Assembly: GCF_001417735.1 (NCBI RefSeq)
Contig: NZ_BBUZ01000034.1
Coordinates: forward strand, 1-64,000
Origin: Streptomyces sp. NBRC 110028
GTDB taxonomy: Bacteria > Actinomycetota > Actinomycetes > Streptomycetales > Streptomycetaceae
Direction: 5' to 3'
DNA length: 64,000 nucleotides
Every line of letters begins with the position of its first letter. Within the stretch, counting starts at the first letter, position 1. The position numbers and the translations under genes were made by a program. The notes beneath the pieces were generated by a model. It worked only from the letters and a program-made list of their open reading frames with translations, did not search any database and was not told the DNA's origin. Shown here one piece after another: positions 16,331-24,450 of the stretch.

Positions 16331-16375
16331 TGAGCCAGCAAGCCCTGAGCCAGCAAGCCTTGAGCCAGCAAGCCG
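16331..16375. repeat. Three 15-bp direct repeats upstream of the exporter
   Basis: TGAGCCAGCAAGCC plus one variable base is repeated three times in exact register, ending 60 bp before the exporter start. It could be an iterated operator or a replication-slippage product. Confidence 0.85.
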
Positions 16376-16435
16376 TCCCTTGCCGTACGAGCGCGGACCC
16401 CCCACCTCCAGTGGTCCCCGAAAGGCGCCGCCCCC

Positions 16436-17998
16436 ATGGCTGCACAGAACACCGCGATCACCGACACGGCACCGGCGGGCGCCCCGCGGTCGCCCACCGG
16501 TCGTCAATGGCTCGCCCTCGCGGTGCTGGTCTTCTCCCAACTCGCGGTATGGCTCGACAACACCGTTCTCAACGTCGCGCTCAAGACACTGGCCGATCCG
16601 GACGAGGGGCTCGGCGCCAGCCCCAACCAGCTGCAGTGGAGCATCAGCTCCTACACGCTGGTCTTCGCGGTCCTCCTCTTCACCGGCGGGGTGCTCGCCG
16701 ACCGCTACGGCCACCGCAATCTGCTGCTCACCGGCATGCTCGTCTTCGGCGGGGCCTCCGCCTGGGCCGCCTACGCGGGCTCGGCCACCGAACTCATCGT
16801 CGCCCGCGGGGCCATGGGCATCGGCAGCGCCCTGATCATGCCCGCCACGCTCGCGCTGATCGCCCAGGTCTTCGACGAACGGCACCGCGCGACCGCCATC
16901 GCCATCTGGTCCGGCTCCAGCGGTATCGCCATCGCCACCGGGCCGATGCTCAGCGGGGCGCTGCTCGACCACTTCTGGTGGGGGTCGGTCTTCCTCGTCA
17001 ACGTGCCGATCGTCGTGCTGTGCGTGGCCGGTTCGCTGCTCTTCCTGCCCGGGGCGGCCGCCAAGGTGCGGCAGAAGTTCGATCCGCTGGGCGTGGTGCT
17101 CTCCACCGTCGGGCTGTTCGCCATCGTCTGGGCCGTCATCGAGGGCGGCCACCGCAACGACTGGAACGATCCGGCCATTCTCGGCGCGTTCGCCGTCGGC
17201 GCGGTCCTCGTCCTGGTGTTCGTCCTGGTCGAACTGCGGGTCGCCAACCCCAGCTTCGACGTCCGGCTCTTCCGCAACAGCCGGTTCACCGGCGCGAGCG
17301 TGGCCGTCATGCTGACCTTCTTCGGCCTCAACGGCTCGATGTACTACACCAGCTTCTATCTCCAGGGTGTCCACCGGCAGACCCCGCTGGAGTGCGGACT
17401 GTCCATCGCCCCCGTCGCGATCGGCGTGCTGCTGGGCGCGCCGCTCTCGGCGAAGCTGGTCCGGGCGTACGGGGTGCGCCGCGTCGTCGGCGTCGCCATG
17501 GTCATCGCCACGGCCGGCTTCTTCGCGTACGTCTTCCTCGACGAGCACAGCGGGCTGGGCCTGTTCTGGGTCTTCCTCATCCTCCAGGGGCTCGGCATGG
17601 GCGCCGCCGTCGCCCCCACCACCGAGGCCATCATGGCCGTCCTGCCCGCCGACCGCACCGGCGCCGGATCCGCCGTCAACAACGCGATGCGGCAGATCGG
17701 CGGCGTCCTCGGGGTCGCCGTCCTCGGCTCCATCCTGGCCGGTGTCTACCGCGGCGAGATCACCCCCAAGCTGGACGATCTCCCGCCGGGCGCCGCCGAC
17801 GCCGCCGAGGAGTCCCCCGAGGCGACCCGGCTGATCGCCGGGCGGCTGAGCATGCCGCGGCTGTCCGACTTCGCCGACCAGGGGTTCGTCCACGCCATGC
17901 ACATCGCCTCCGTGGTCGGGGCGATCGTCGCGGCGGTCGGCGCGGTCATCATCTGGTGGACCTTCCGGCGGGCGGCGTACGCCGAGAGCACCGGCTGA
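16436..17998 (+). CDS. MFS multidrug exporter, DHA2 (EmrB/QacA) family
   Basis: A 520-residue, about 14-helix drug/proton antiporter. Helix 1 ends with LAVWLDNTVLNVAL, matching the family motif D1 (LDxTVxNVALP), and motif A appears as GGVLADRYGHRN between helices 2 and 3. ATG at 16436 has GAAAGG upstream. Divergent from regulator 1 and beside the PKS operon, it is the probable exporter of the cluster product and may give self-resistance. The following palindrome (17997-18014) may end its transcript. Confidence 0.93.
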   Translation: MAAQNTAITDTAPAGAPRSPTGRQWLALAVLVFSQLAVWLDNTVLNVALKTLADPDEGLGASPNQLQWSISSYTLVFAVLLFTGGVLADRYGHRNLLLTGMLVFGGASAWAAYAGSATELIVARGAMGIGSALIMPATLALIAQVFDERHRATAIAIWSGSSGIAIATGPMLSGALLDHFWWGSVFLVNVPIVVLCVAGSLLFLPGAAAKVRQKFDPLGVVLSTVGLFAIVWAVIEGGHRNDWNDPAILGAFAVGAVLVLVFVLVELRVANPSFDVRLFRNSRFTGASVAVMLTFFGLNGSMYYTSFYLQGVHRQTPLECGLSIAPVAIGVLLGAPLSAKLVRAYGVRRVVGVAMVIATAGFFAYVFLDEHSGLGLFWVFLILQGLGMGAAVAPTTEAIMAVLPADRTGAGSAVNNAMRQIGGVLGVAVLGSILAGVYRGEITPKLDDLPPGAADAAEESPEATRLIAGRLSMPRLSDFADQGFVHAMHIASVVGAIVAAVGAVIIWWTFRRAAYAESTG

Positions 17999-18014
17999 TC
18001 ACCCCCGGGTGATC
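17997..18014. terminator. Short palindrome after the exporter gene
   Basis: GATCACCC-CC-GGGTGATC is an eight-base-pair inverted repeat that starts within the exporter stop codon. The two-base loop is very short, so it may be an operator rather than a terminator; it is followed by CTTTCC. Confidence 0.35.
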
Positions 18015-18085
18015 CTTTCCTTGCCTCCCCGGGGGTACGGGCATAGCCTCCCGGCACAACGTCCGTATTCCGGAGGGCTGTTCCC

Positions 18086-19105
18086 ATGCGTACAGCGGTC
18101 ATCACCGCAGCAGGCGAGGTCGAGTTACGACGGATACCCGTGCCCGGCGTCGGGGACTCGGAAGTGCTGGTGCGCATCGCGGCATGCGGCATCTGCACCA
18201 TGGAGGCCAACCTGTACGCCGGGCGCATGGCCGTCTATCCGGCCGCCGCCGGACACGAGATCTCCGGGTGGGTCGAACAGGTCGGCGCCACCGCCGCCGG
18301 TCTGGAGGACATGCCCGCCGTCGGCTCCCTCGTCACCCTCGACGGCCTCCCCCGCTGCGGCGCCTGCCGCGCCTGCCGCCGCGGCCAGTCCGCCATCTGC
18401 GTCGCCCTCCAGGGCCGGGTGCGCGAGGCGGACGGCGCGATCGCCATGGGCGCCGGGCTCGCCGACCACATCGTGCTCCCCGCCTCCCGGGTCTGGTCCG
18501 TCGGCGACACCGACCCCGCGGTCGCCGCCATGGGCGAACCCCTCGCCTGCGTCGTCCACTCCCTGCGCCGGGGCGGCTTCCGCGCCGGTGACCGGGTGAC
18601 CGTCATCGGCGCCGGCTACATGGGCCATCTGCACCTGGCCGTCGCCCGCGAACTGGGGGCGCGCGGGGTCGCGGTGGTGGAGCGCGACGAGGAGCGGCGC
18701 ACGGCGGTCGCGGCGGCGGGCGCCGACGCGGCCGTACGCCCCGAGGACATCGCCCAACTGCCCGCCGCCGACGTCGTGTTCGTCACCATCGCCAGCGCCG
18801 AGTGCATCGCCGCCGCGCTCGCCGCCGTGGCGGACGGTGGCACGATCGTCCTCTTCGGTGGCGCCCCGGACGGCCCGCCCGCCGACCTGCCGGGCTACGA
18901 GGTCCACCGCCGCCAGCTGACCGTGACGGGCTCCTTCAGCCACGAACCGGACGACTGGCGCACGGCCGCAGAACTCCTCCGCGGCGGCTCGCTGTCGCCC
19001 CGCCTGGAGCGCCTGGTGACGGCGCGGTACGGCTTGGACGAGGTGGAGAAGGCCCTGCAGCAGGCCGCGGAAACCCCGGTCTACCGCGTGGTCGTCACCC
19101 CGTAG
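18086..19105 (+). CDS. Zinc-dependent medium-chain alcohol dehydrogenase
   Basis: A 339-residue MDR enzyme. The catalytic-zinc region includes ACGIC and GHE (AAAGHEISG), the structural-zinc lobe is CGACRACRRGQSAIC with four cysteines, and the NAD(P) loop is VIGAGYMGHLH. ATG at 18086 follows GGAGGG. Codon 14 (18125-18127) is TTA, as in the cluster regulators, which links it to the same developmental control. It may oxidise or reduce a pathway intermediate; the substrate is unknown. Confidence 0.92.
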   Translation: MRTAVITAAGEVELRRIPVPGVGDSEVLVRIAACGICTMEANLYAGRMAVYPAAAGHEISGWVEQVGATAAGLEDMPAVGSLVTLDGLPRCGACRACRRGQSAICVALQGRVREADGAIAMGAGLADHIVLPASRVWSVGDTDPAVAAMGEPLACVVHSLRRGGFRAGDRVTVIGAGYMGHLHLAVARELGARGVAVVERDEERRTAVAAAGADAAVRPEDIAQLPAADVVFVTIASAECIAAALAAVADGGTIVLFGGAPDGPPADLPGYEVHRRQLTVTGSFSHEPDDWRTAAELLRGGSLSPRLERLVTARYGLDEVEKALQQAAETPVYRVVVTP

Positions 19106-19382
19106 ACCCCGCGATCGCCCGCGGACCACGGCCATCCGTACGCCACGGCGGCCCGCACGCCGCGGCGGCCCGCGGGCCACGCTCCACACCGTCCACCCCG
19201 CCACGCCCCGCGACACCCGACGAAGGCGGCCCCCGTCCCCCGGCCGGGGGCACCGCCCGCCCACCCGCCCGGCAAGGGCGGACACCGGCCCCAGCCGGGG
19301 GCGCGGGGTCCAGGGGCGGAGCACTTGGGCCGGGAAGGGGCGGGGCGGGGCGGGGAACAAACGACCACCGAAAGGACCACCG
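19106..19382. other. 277-bp GC-rich gap with no gene seen
   Basis: The stretch between the dehydrogenase and the LLM oxidoreductase is extremely GC-rich and purely intergenic in all frames I could assess; only the GAAAGGACC ribosome site at its end is clear. Confidence 0.5.
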
Positions 19383-20159
19383 TTGCGCATCGGCGTACAG
19401 CTCCACCCCCAGCACACCGGCATCCAGGAACTCCGCGCCGCCTGGCGGCAGGCCGACGCGCTCGGCGTCGACTCGCTGTGGACCTGGGACCACTTCCTCC
19501 CCCACATCGGCGACCCCGACGGCACCCACTACGAGGGCTGGTCGCTGCTGTCCGCGATGGCGGTCGAGACCCGGCACGCCACCATCGGCCCCCTCGTCAC
19601 CTGCACCGCCTTCCGCAATCCGCACCTCCTCGCCGACATGGCCCGCACCGTGGACCAGCTCAGCGGCGGGCGGCTGGTGCTGGGGCTGGGGGCGGGGTGG
19701 TTCGAGGCCGAGCACACCGCGTACGGCATACCGTTCCCCGGCCCGGCCGGGCGCATGGACGCCTTCGCCGCCTCCATCGCCGCCGTCAAGGAGCGGCTGG
19801 CCAAGCTCAACCCCGGCCCCGCCGGCCCGCTTCCGCTGCTCATCGGGGGCGCCGGGCGGCGGCGCACCCTGGAGCTGGTGGCCCGCGAAGCGGACTGGTG
19901 GAACTGGTACGGCTGGGCCGCCACCGACCCGGTCGCCGAGTTCCGGGAGCTGAACCGGACCCTGGACGAGTGGTGCGAGCGGGTCGGCCGCGACCCCGGG
20001 CAGGTGGCCCGTACGGTCATGGTCAACCCGGACCAGCTGCCGCTGGCCGAGGGGTTCGCGGAGGCCGGCGCGGTGCACCTCGTGCTGTCGCTGCCCGCCC
20101 CGTACGACCTGGAGGCCGTCGAGAAGCTGCTCTCGCTGCGCGCCGCGCTCACCCCGTGA
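19383..20159 (+). CDS. LLM-class flavin-dependent oxidoreductase (F420 type)
   Basis: A 258-residue luciferase-like TIM-barrel enzyme. Features are the opening MRIGVQLHPQ, SLWTWDHFLP, GPLVTCTAFRNPHLLADMA and RLVLGLGAGWFEAEHTAYG, all common to F420-dependent LLM oxidoreductases. The start is TTG at 19383, chosen for the family N-terminus and the AAAGGACC site. The stop overlaps the next MFS gene (GTGA), so the two form an operon. A tailoring redox role for the polyketide is possible. Confidence 0.88.
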   Translation: MRIGVQLHPQHTGIQELRAAWRQADALGVDSLWTWDHFLPHIGDPDGTHYEGWSLLSAMAVETRHATIGPLVTCTAFRNPHLLADMARTVDQLSGGRLVLGLGAGWFEAEHTAYGIPFPGPAGRMDAFAASIAAVKERLAKLNPGPAGPLPLLIGGAGRRRTLELVAREADWWNWYGWAATDPVAEFRELNRTLDEWCERVGRDPGQVARTVMVNPDQLPLAEGFAEAGAVHLVLSLPAPYDLEAVEKLLSLRAALTP

Positions 20160-21415
20160 CCAGCGAGCAGCCGCTGGGGCACCGCTTCACCCTGCTCATG
20201 GGTGCCCTGCTGGTCTCCACCCTCGGCAACGGCCTGTGCTTCCCGTTCACCGCGATCTACGTCCAGGAGCTGCTGGGCCTTGGGCCCCGGGCCGCGGGCG
20301 GGTACTTCGTCGCGATGGCCGTGGCCAGCTTCGCCGCGGCCCTCGTCGGCGGCCCGCTGGCCGACCGGCGCGGGCCGCACCGGGTGGGGATGCTGGGCGC
20401 GGCGGCGCTCGCCACCGGGTACGGGATGCTGGCCCCGGCCGACACCACCTCCCTGGTCCTCGCCTCGGGCGCGTGCGTGGGCGTGGGCTTCGGGCTGTTC
20501 TACGCGTCGATCGTGGGCATCGTGGACGCGGCCGTCCCGGAGAGCGGCCGCCGCACCGCGTTCTCCGTCCGGCACATCGTCAACAACGTCGGCATCGGGG
20601 TGGGTTCGGTGGCCGCCGGGCTCGCGCTGCACGGCGCGCACACCCCGACCGGCACCCTGCGCGGGCTGTACCTGGCCAACGCGCTGGCCGCGCTCCCCCT
20701 CGTCGCCGCGATCCGGTACGTACGCCCCCACGACACCGCGCGGCCCGCACAAGCGGAGGGGCCCGCCGAGAGCGCCACCTACCGCGACCTGCTGCGCGCC
20801 CGCCCCATGGCGCTGCTCATCCTCGCCCAGGCCCTCTTCGCGATCGTCGGCTTCACCCAGATCGAGGCCACGGTTCCGCTGCTCCTGCACGACGACATGG
20901 CCGTCACCCTGGGCTGGGTGAGCACCGTCGTGGCGGCCAACTCCTTCGCCCTGATCGCCCTCCAGCCGCTGATGAGCCGCCGGCTGGAGCGGCTGCCGGA
21001 GACGGTGAGCCTGGCCGCCGGGCCGGTGCTGTGGGTGGTGGCGTTCGGCTGCGGCCTCGGGGCGGCGCTGGCCGGGAACGGGACGGCGCCGATCCTCCGT
21101 TACGGGCTACTGCTGGCCTTCGCGGTGGTCTTCGCGGCGGGCGAGCTGACGTACTCCTCGGCCTTCTATCCGCTGCTGCTGCGCTGGTCCGGCGAGGCGG
21201 CCGTGGGGCGGGCGAGCGCGCTCGCCTCGCTGGCCTGGAACCTGGGCACGGCGACCGGGCCGCCGCTCGGGCTGTTCGTGGTCGCCCACTTCTCGGCGAC
21301 GGGCGGCTGGACCGCGCTCGCGGCCGGCGCCGGGATCGCATGCGCGGTGGCCGCCGCACTGCACCGGCGCGCGGCGGCCGTCCCTCCCGCGCGGGGTCAG
21401 GACTTCGGCAGGTAG
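20156..21415 (+). CDS. MFS transporter (12-helix, DHA1-like)
   Basis: A 419-residue permease starting at GTG 20156, which overlaps the LLM oxidoreductase stop by GTGA. Motif A appears as GGPLADRRGPHRVG after helix 2, and about twelve hydrophobic segments can be counted. The gene's last 19 bases overlap the end of the convergent substrate-binding-protein gene. It is a second potential exporter for the cluster product or an intermediate. Confidence 0.88.
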   Translation: MTSEQPLGHRFTLLMGALLVSTLGNGLCFPFTAIYVQELLGLGPRAAGGYFVAMAVASFAAALVGGPLADRRGPHRVGMLGAAALATGYGMLAPADTTSLVLASGACVGVGFGLFYASIVGIVDAAVPESGRRTAFSVRHIVNNVGIGVGSVAAGLALHGAHTPTGTLRGLYLANALAALPLVAAIRYVRPHDTARPAQAEGPAESATYRDLLRARPMALLILAQALFAIVGFTQIEATVPLLLHDDMAVTLGWVSTVVAANSFALIALQPLMSRRLERLPETVSLAAGPVLWVVAFGCGLGAALAGNGTAPILRYGLLLAFAVVFAAGELTYSSAFYPLLLRWSGEAAVGRASALASLAWNLGTATGPPLGLFVVAHFSATGGWTALAAGAGIACAVAAALHRRAAAVPPARGQDFGR

Positions 21416-22449
21416 CCGTTGTCGTACGCGTCCTCCGGGGTGACCGTCTTCTCCAGCAGCCCCTGTTCGTACATGAAGTCGGCCATCCGGGTCCAGGTCT
21501 GCGGGTCGTTGACGCCGACCTCGCCCCCCTCGGCCTTCATCATCGGCATCGTGGCCTTCAGGACCGCCATCGCGTTCTTCCGCTGCTTTTCGCCGCGCAG
21601 CCCGGGCACGTATTTCTCGCTGAGCTTGATGGTGCCCTCCGGGTCGTCCATCGCGTAGCGCAGCCCGCGCAGCGTGGCGGCGACGAACTTCTTCATGTCG
21701 TCACCGCGCTTGTCCAGCACCTCTTTCTTGGCGCCCAGACCGACCCCGACCAGCGGATCACCCTTGTCCCCGGAGTCGAGCGTAATCGCCCGGACCTCTT
21801 CACCGGCCTCCTCGAAGGAAATGGCGTCGTTGTTCAGATAGCCCATCACGCCCTCGACCTTGTTTCCGGTCAGGGCCGCCTGCTGGGTGAATCCAATGTT
21901 TTGGATCTTGGCCTGCTTCGGGGAAAGCCCGCCCTCCTTGAGAAGGGCGAGCAGACCGAAATAGGTCTCGCCGAAGGGCCCGGGGGTGCCGATCTTCCGG
22001 CCCTTGAGGTCGGCCGGTTTCCTGATGTCGGAGTCCTTGGGCACGATCAGGCCGACGGGGTATTTCTGGTAGAAGGTCGCGATGTCCACGACCGGCAGAT
22101 CGTCGGAGGCGCGCGCCTGGAGCATTTCGTCGCCGCCCGCGTAGACGACGTCCTCCTTGCCGGACTTCAGCGCCCCGAAGAGATCTTCCGCCGCGCCGTG
22201 GTGACGTAGCGTCACCTTGAGCCCGGCGTCCTTGTAGTAGCCCTTCTCGGCGGCCACATAGAAGGGCGAGAACTGGATGTTCGGGGTGTAGGTCAGCCCG
22301 ACGGTGATGTCCTTGCCGCCCTTGCCCTCCGCGTCCTTCGGCTCCTCGGCGCATGAGGTCAGGCTGGCCGCGGCCACCACCGACACGAGAGCCGCCCCCA
22401 GGACCCGCTGTCCGAGGGCGGCCCTCATGGACTTCTGCACTGAACGCAC
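21397..22449 (-). CDS. ABC transporter substrate-binding lipoprotein (NMT1/ThiY-like)
   Basis: A 350-residue lipoprotein with a signal peptide ending in the lipobox LTSC (about residue 30) and an NMT1/ThiY-type periplasmic-binding fold, seen in TPNIQFSPFYVAAEKGYYKDAGL. The GTG at 22449 is preferred over ATG 22479 because GAGGAGAAG lies immediately upstream. It should bind a small organic solute such as a pyrimidine precursor, nitrate, sulfonate or similar. It follows the permease by 43 bp. No ATPase gene is adjacent, so the system must borrow one. Confidence 0.87.
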   Translation of the reverse strand: MRSVQKSMRAALGQRVLGAALVSVVAAASLTSCAEEPKDAEGKGGKDITVGLTYTPNIQFSPFYVAAEKGYYKDAGLKVTLRHHGAAEDLFGALKSGKEDVVYAGGDEMLQARASDDLPVVDIATFYQKYPVGLIVPKDSDIRKPADLKGRKIGTPGPFGETYFGLLALLKEGGLSPKQAKIQNIGFTQQAALTGNKVEGVMGYLNNDAISFEEAGEEVRAITLDSGDKGDPLVGVGLGAKKEVLDKRGDDMKKFVAATLRGLRYAMDDPEGTIKLSEKYVPGLRGEKQRKNAMAVLKATMPMMKAEGGEVGVNDPQTWTRMADFMYEQGLLEKTVTPEDAYDNGYLPKS

Positions 22450-22492
22450 GTACTTCTCCTCACGAATCGACTCGTGCATCGAACAGGACCGG

Positions 22493-23302
22493 TCAGTCAC
22501 GCTGTGCGAACCGCTCGACCAGCCGGACCACCCCGTACAGACCGGCGGCGAGCAGGGCGAGCATGACGAGTGTGGAGAACAGGCCGACGGTGTCGGCCGC
22601 CTGGCGCTGCACCGACAGCAGCTGCCCCAGGCCCTCGCCGCCCATGACGAACTCCCCGACCACCGCGCCGGTGATGGAGAGCGTGAGCCCGTTGCGCACC
22701 CCGGCGAGGATGCTCGGCAGGGCGAGCGGAAGCTCGATGTACCAGAGCATGCCCGACCACCCCACACCGTCCACGCGGGCGGCGCCCAGCACCTCGGGGT
22801 CCAGGGCACGCAGTCCCAGCACGGTGTTGACGAGGATGGGGAAGAAGACCAGGAGCGCGCACAGCACGGCGATCGGCAGCAGTCCGTAGCCGAGCCACAG
22901 CGCGAGCAGTGGGGCCAGCGCTACCGCGGGCACCGCCTGCGACGCGGCGATATACGGCTGGAGGGCGGCGGCCGCGAGGTCGCTGCGGGCGATGAGATAG
23001 CCGAGCGGCAATGCCACTCCGATTCCCATGCCGCTTCCGGCCAGTGCCTCCCGTACGGTTTCCCACGTGTAGTCGACGAGTGAATCGTGCAGTAACTCAT
23101 CGATGAAATGCCGGGCCAACTGAACCGGCCCCGGTAGGTAGAACTCCGCCACCGCTCCGGTACGGGTCACGATGTCCCAGACGAGAAGCAACGCCAACCC
23201 GAATACGAGCGGCGGAAGCACTCCCCGGAACATGACCCCCGTACGACGTCCGCCGCGCGCGACCGCCGTGGCCGCCGCGCCGCTCCCGTACCCCTCACCC
23301 AT
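22493..23302 (-). CDS. ABC transporter permease (ThiX/SsuC/TauC type)
   Basis: A 269-residue inner-membrane permease with about six helices and the EAA-type loop (PEVLGAARVDGVGWSGMLWYIELPLALPSI). ATG at 23302 follows AAGGGGAT; a longer start is unlikely. Codon 70 (23093-23095) is TTA. It pairs with the downstream lipoprotein and lies just after the LuxR regulator at 23436-24335. Taurine, sulfonate, nitrate and hydroxymethylpyrimidine importers share this permease family, so the substrate is open. Import of a sulfur source would suit the DsrE-like genes, but that is speculative. Confidence 0.88.
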   Translation of the reverse strand: MGEGYGSGAAATAVARGGRRTGVMFRGVLPPLVFGLALLLVWDIVTRTGAVAEFYLPGPVQLARHFIDELLHDSLVDYTWETVREALAGSGMGIGVALPLGYLIARSDLAAAALQPYIAASQAVPAVALAPLLALWLGYGLLPIAVLCALLVFFPILVNTVLGLRALDPEVLGAARVDGVGWSGMLWYIELPLALPSILAGVRNGLTLSITGAVVGEFVMGGEGLGQLLSVQRQAADTVGLFSTLVMLALLAAGLYGVVRLVERFAQRD

Positions 23303-23435
23303 CCCCGAATCCCCTTGTATTACCGGCTGTTGCCAGACGCGGCACGCCCGCGTGCAACCTATCCCCAGCGCACACCTGTTCACAATGTCGATGGGAAGAC
23401 GAAACAATTCCGGTGCCGGACTTCACTCCCCGCCC

Positions 23436-24335
23436 TCAGTGTTCCCCGAGAATGCCCAGCTCGGAGGCGCGCGCCCCGGCCTGGAAGCGAGAGTTGGCGT
23501 CCAGCAGTTCCAGGATCCCGGTGACATAGCGGCGGTACGTACGCACGGAAATCGCCAGATCGCGGGCAGCCGCCTCGTCGGTCACCCCGTCCCGCAGCCG
23601 CGCCAGCACCCGCCGCACCATCTCCGTACGCGCGCGGTTGCCGAAGTCGAGCGGGCGCGGGGCCGGGGTGGCGCCCGCCCAGATGGAGCGGAACATGCCG
23701 TGGAGCGAGCCGACCACCACCTGGTCCTCGATGACCGAGGTGCGCCGTCCGTTCGCCGACTCCGTGCACACCAGCGCGGTCCGGCCGTCGGCGATCACGG
23801 CCGTGGGCAGGGGCACCGGGGCGGTCCGGACCTGCGCGGGGCGCGGGGCGGGCGCGGGCGCGTCCGCCCCCGGCTCGGGCTCCGGCGCGGATCCGGGGGC
23901 GGGCGCCGGCACGGGGACGGGCACGGGCGCGGGTCCCGGGATGGGCGTGGGCACCGGCGCGGGTCCCCCCAGTGCGCCACCACCGCCCGGACCACCGCCC
24001 GGACCGCCGCCCGGTCCGGAACCCGGGGCGCGGCCGCGCAGCACCCGCACCCCCACCGCGTCGTCGTCCAGGTGCAGCAGCAGGGCGGTCAGCGCCGCGT
24101 GCGCCGCCGCCATCGGGCCGGACGACTCCGGGAACACGGCGTCCACTCGCCGCCGGGCCGCGGTGATCACCTGTTCGGCGGCGGCCAGGAACGCCCCGTC
24201 GGTCATGCCGACCTGGGTGAACTGCCCCGTTCTCGTTCTGCGGGCCCGATGTTCGACGACGGTGGCCTCGATGAGGGCGCGCACCTCCCGTAACGTCCGC
24301 TCCAGAACGTCCCCCGGATCACGGGGTTCCTTCAT
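23436..24335 (-). CDS. LuxR-type HTH regulator 2 with Pro/Ala/Gly-rich linker, TTA-containing
   Basis: A 299-residue paralogue of the regulators at 15299-16060 and 24451-25269. The C-terminal helix-turn-helix contains AISVRTYRRYVTGILELL. Between N- and C-terminal domains lies a low-complexity linker of about 60 residues (GGGPGGG, then repeated Pro-Ala-Pro-Val), absent from its relatives. Start ATG 24335 is preferred to 24380, which lacks a ribosome site. Codon 15 (24291-24293) is TTA. Confidence 0.85.
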   Translation of the reverse strand: MKEPRDPGDVLERTLREVRALIEATVVEHRARRTRTGQFTQVGMTDGAFLAAAEQVITAARRRVDAVFPESSGPMAAAHAALTALLLHLDDDAVGVRVLRGRAPGSGPGGGPGGGPGGGGALGGPAPVPTPIPGPAPVPVPVPAPAPGSAPEPEPGADAPAPAPRPAQVRTAPVPLPTAVIADGRTALVCTESANGRRTSVIEDQVVVGSLHGMFRSIWAGATPAPRPLDFGNRARTEMVRRVLARLRDGVTDEAAARDLAISVRTYRRYVTGILELLDANSRFQAGARASELGILGEH

Positions 24336-24387
24336 GTCGTCATTCCCGCCTCGCGACGTGGTCAAGGTCTCGAGTGTCATGAGCTGT

Positions 24388-24435
24388 GTGGCCGTGTGGG
24401 CGCGTGGCCGTGTGGGCGCGTGGCCGTGTGGGCCA
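24388..24435. repeat. Three 16-bp tandem repeats between two regulator genes
   Basis: GTGGCCGTGTGGGCGC occurs twice exactly and a third time with two changes at its end. It lies upstream of regulator 2 and just after the regulator 3 stop, in the position of a promoter or operator. Confidence 0.85.
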
Positions 24436-24450
24436 GGGATCAAGGCGGTC

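Larger units (their letters stand above)
16061..16435. other. 375-bp divergent intergenic region between regulator and exporter
   Basis: No coding sequence is supported here. It holds the promoters for the regulator (leftward) and the MFS exporter (rightward), and two short tandem-repeat arrays described separately. Confidence 0.7.

Noticed and set aside
23436-24335. Regulator 2 start at 24380
   Set aside because: No ribosome site precedes it; 24335 gives the same length relation to the paralogues.
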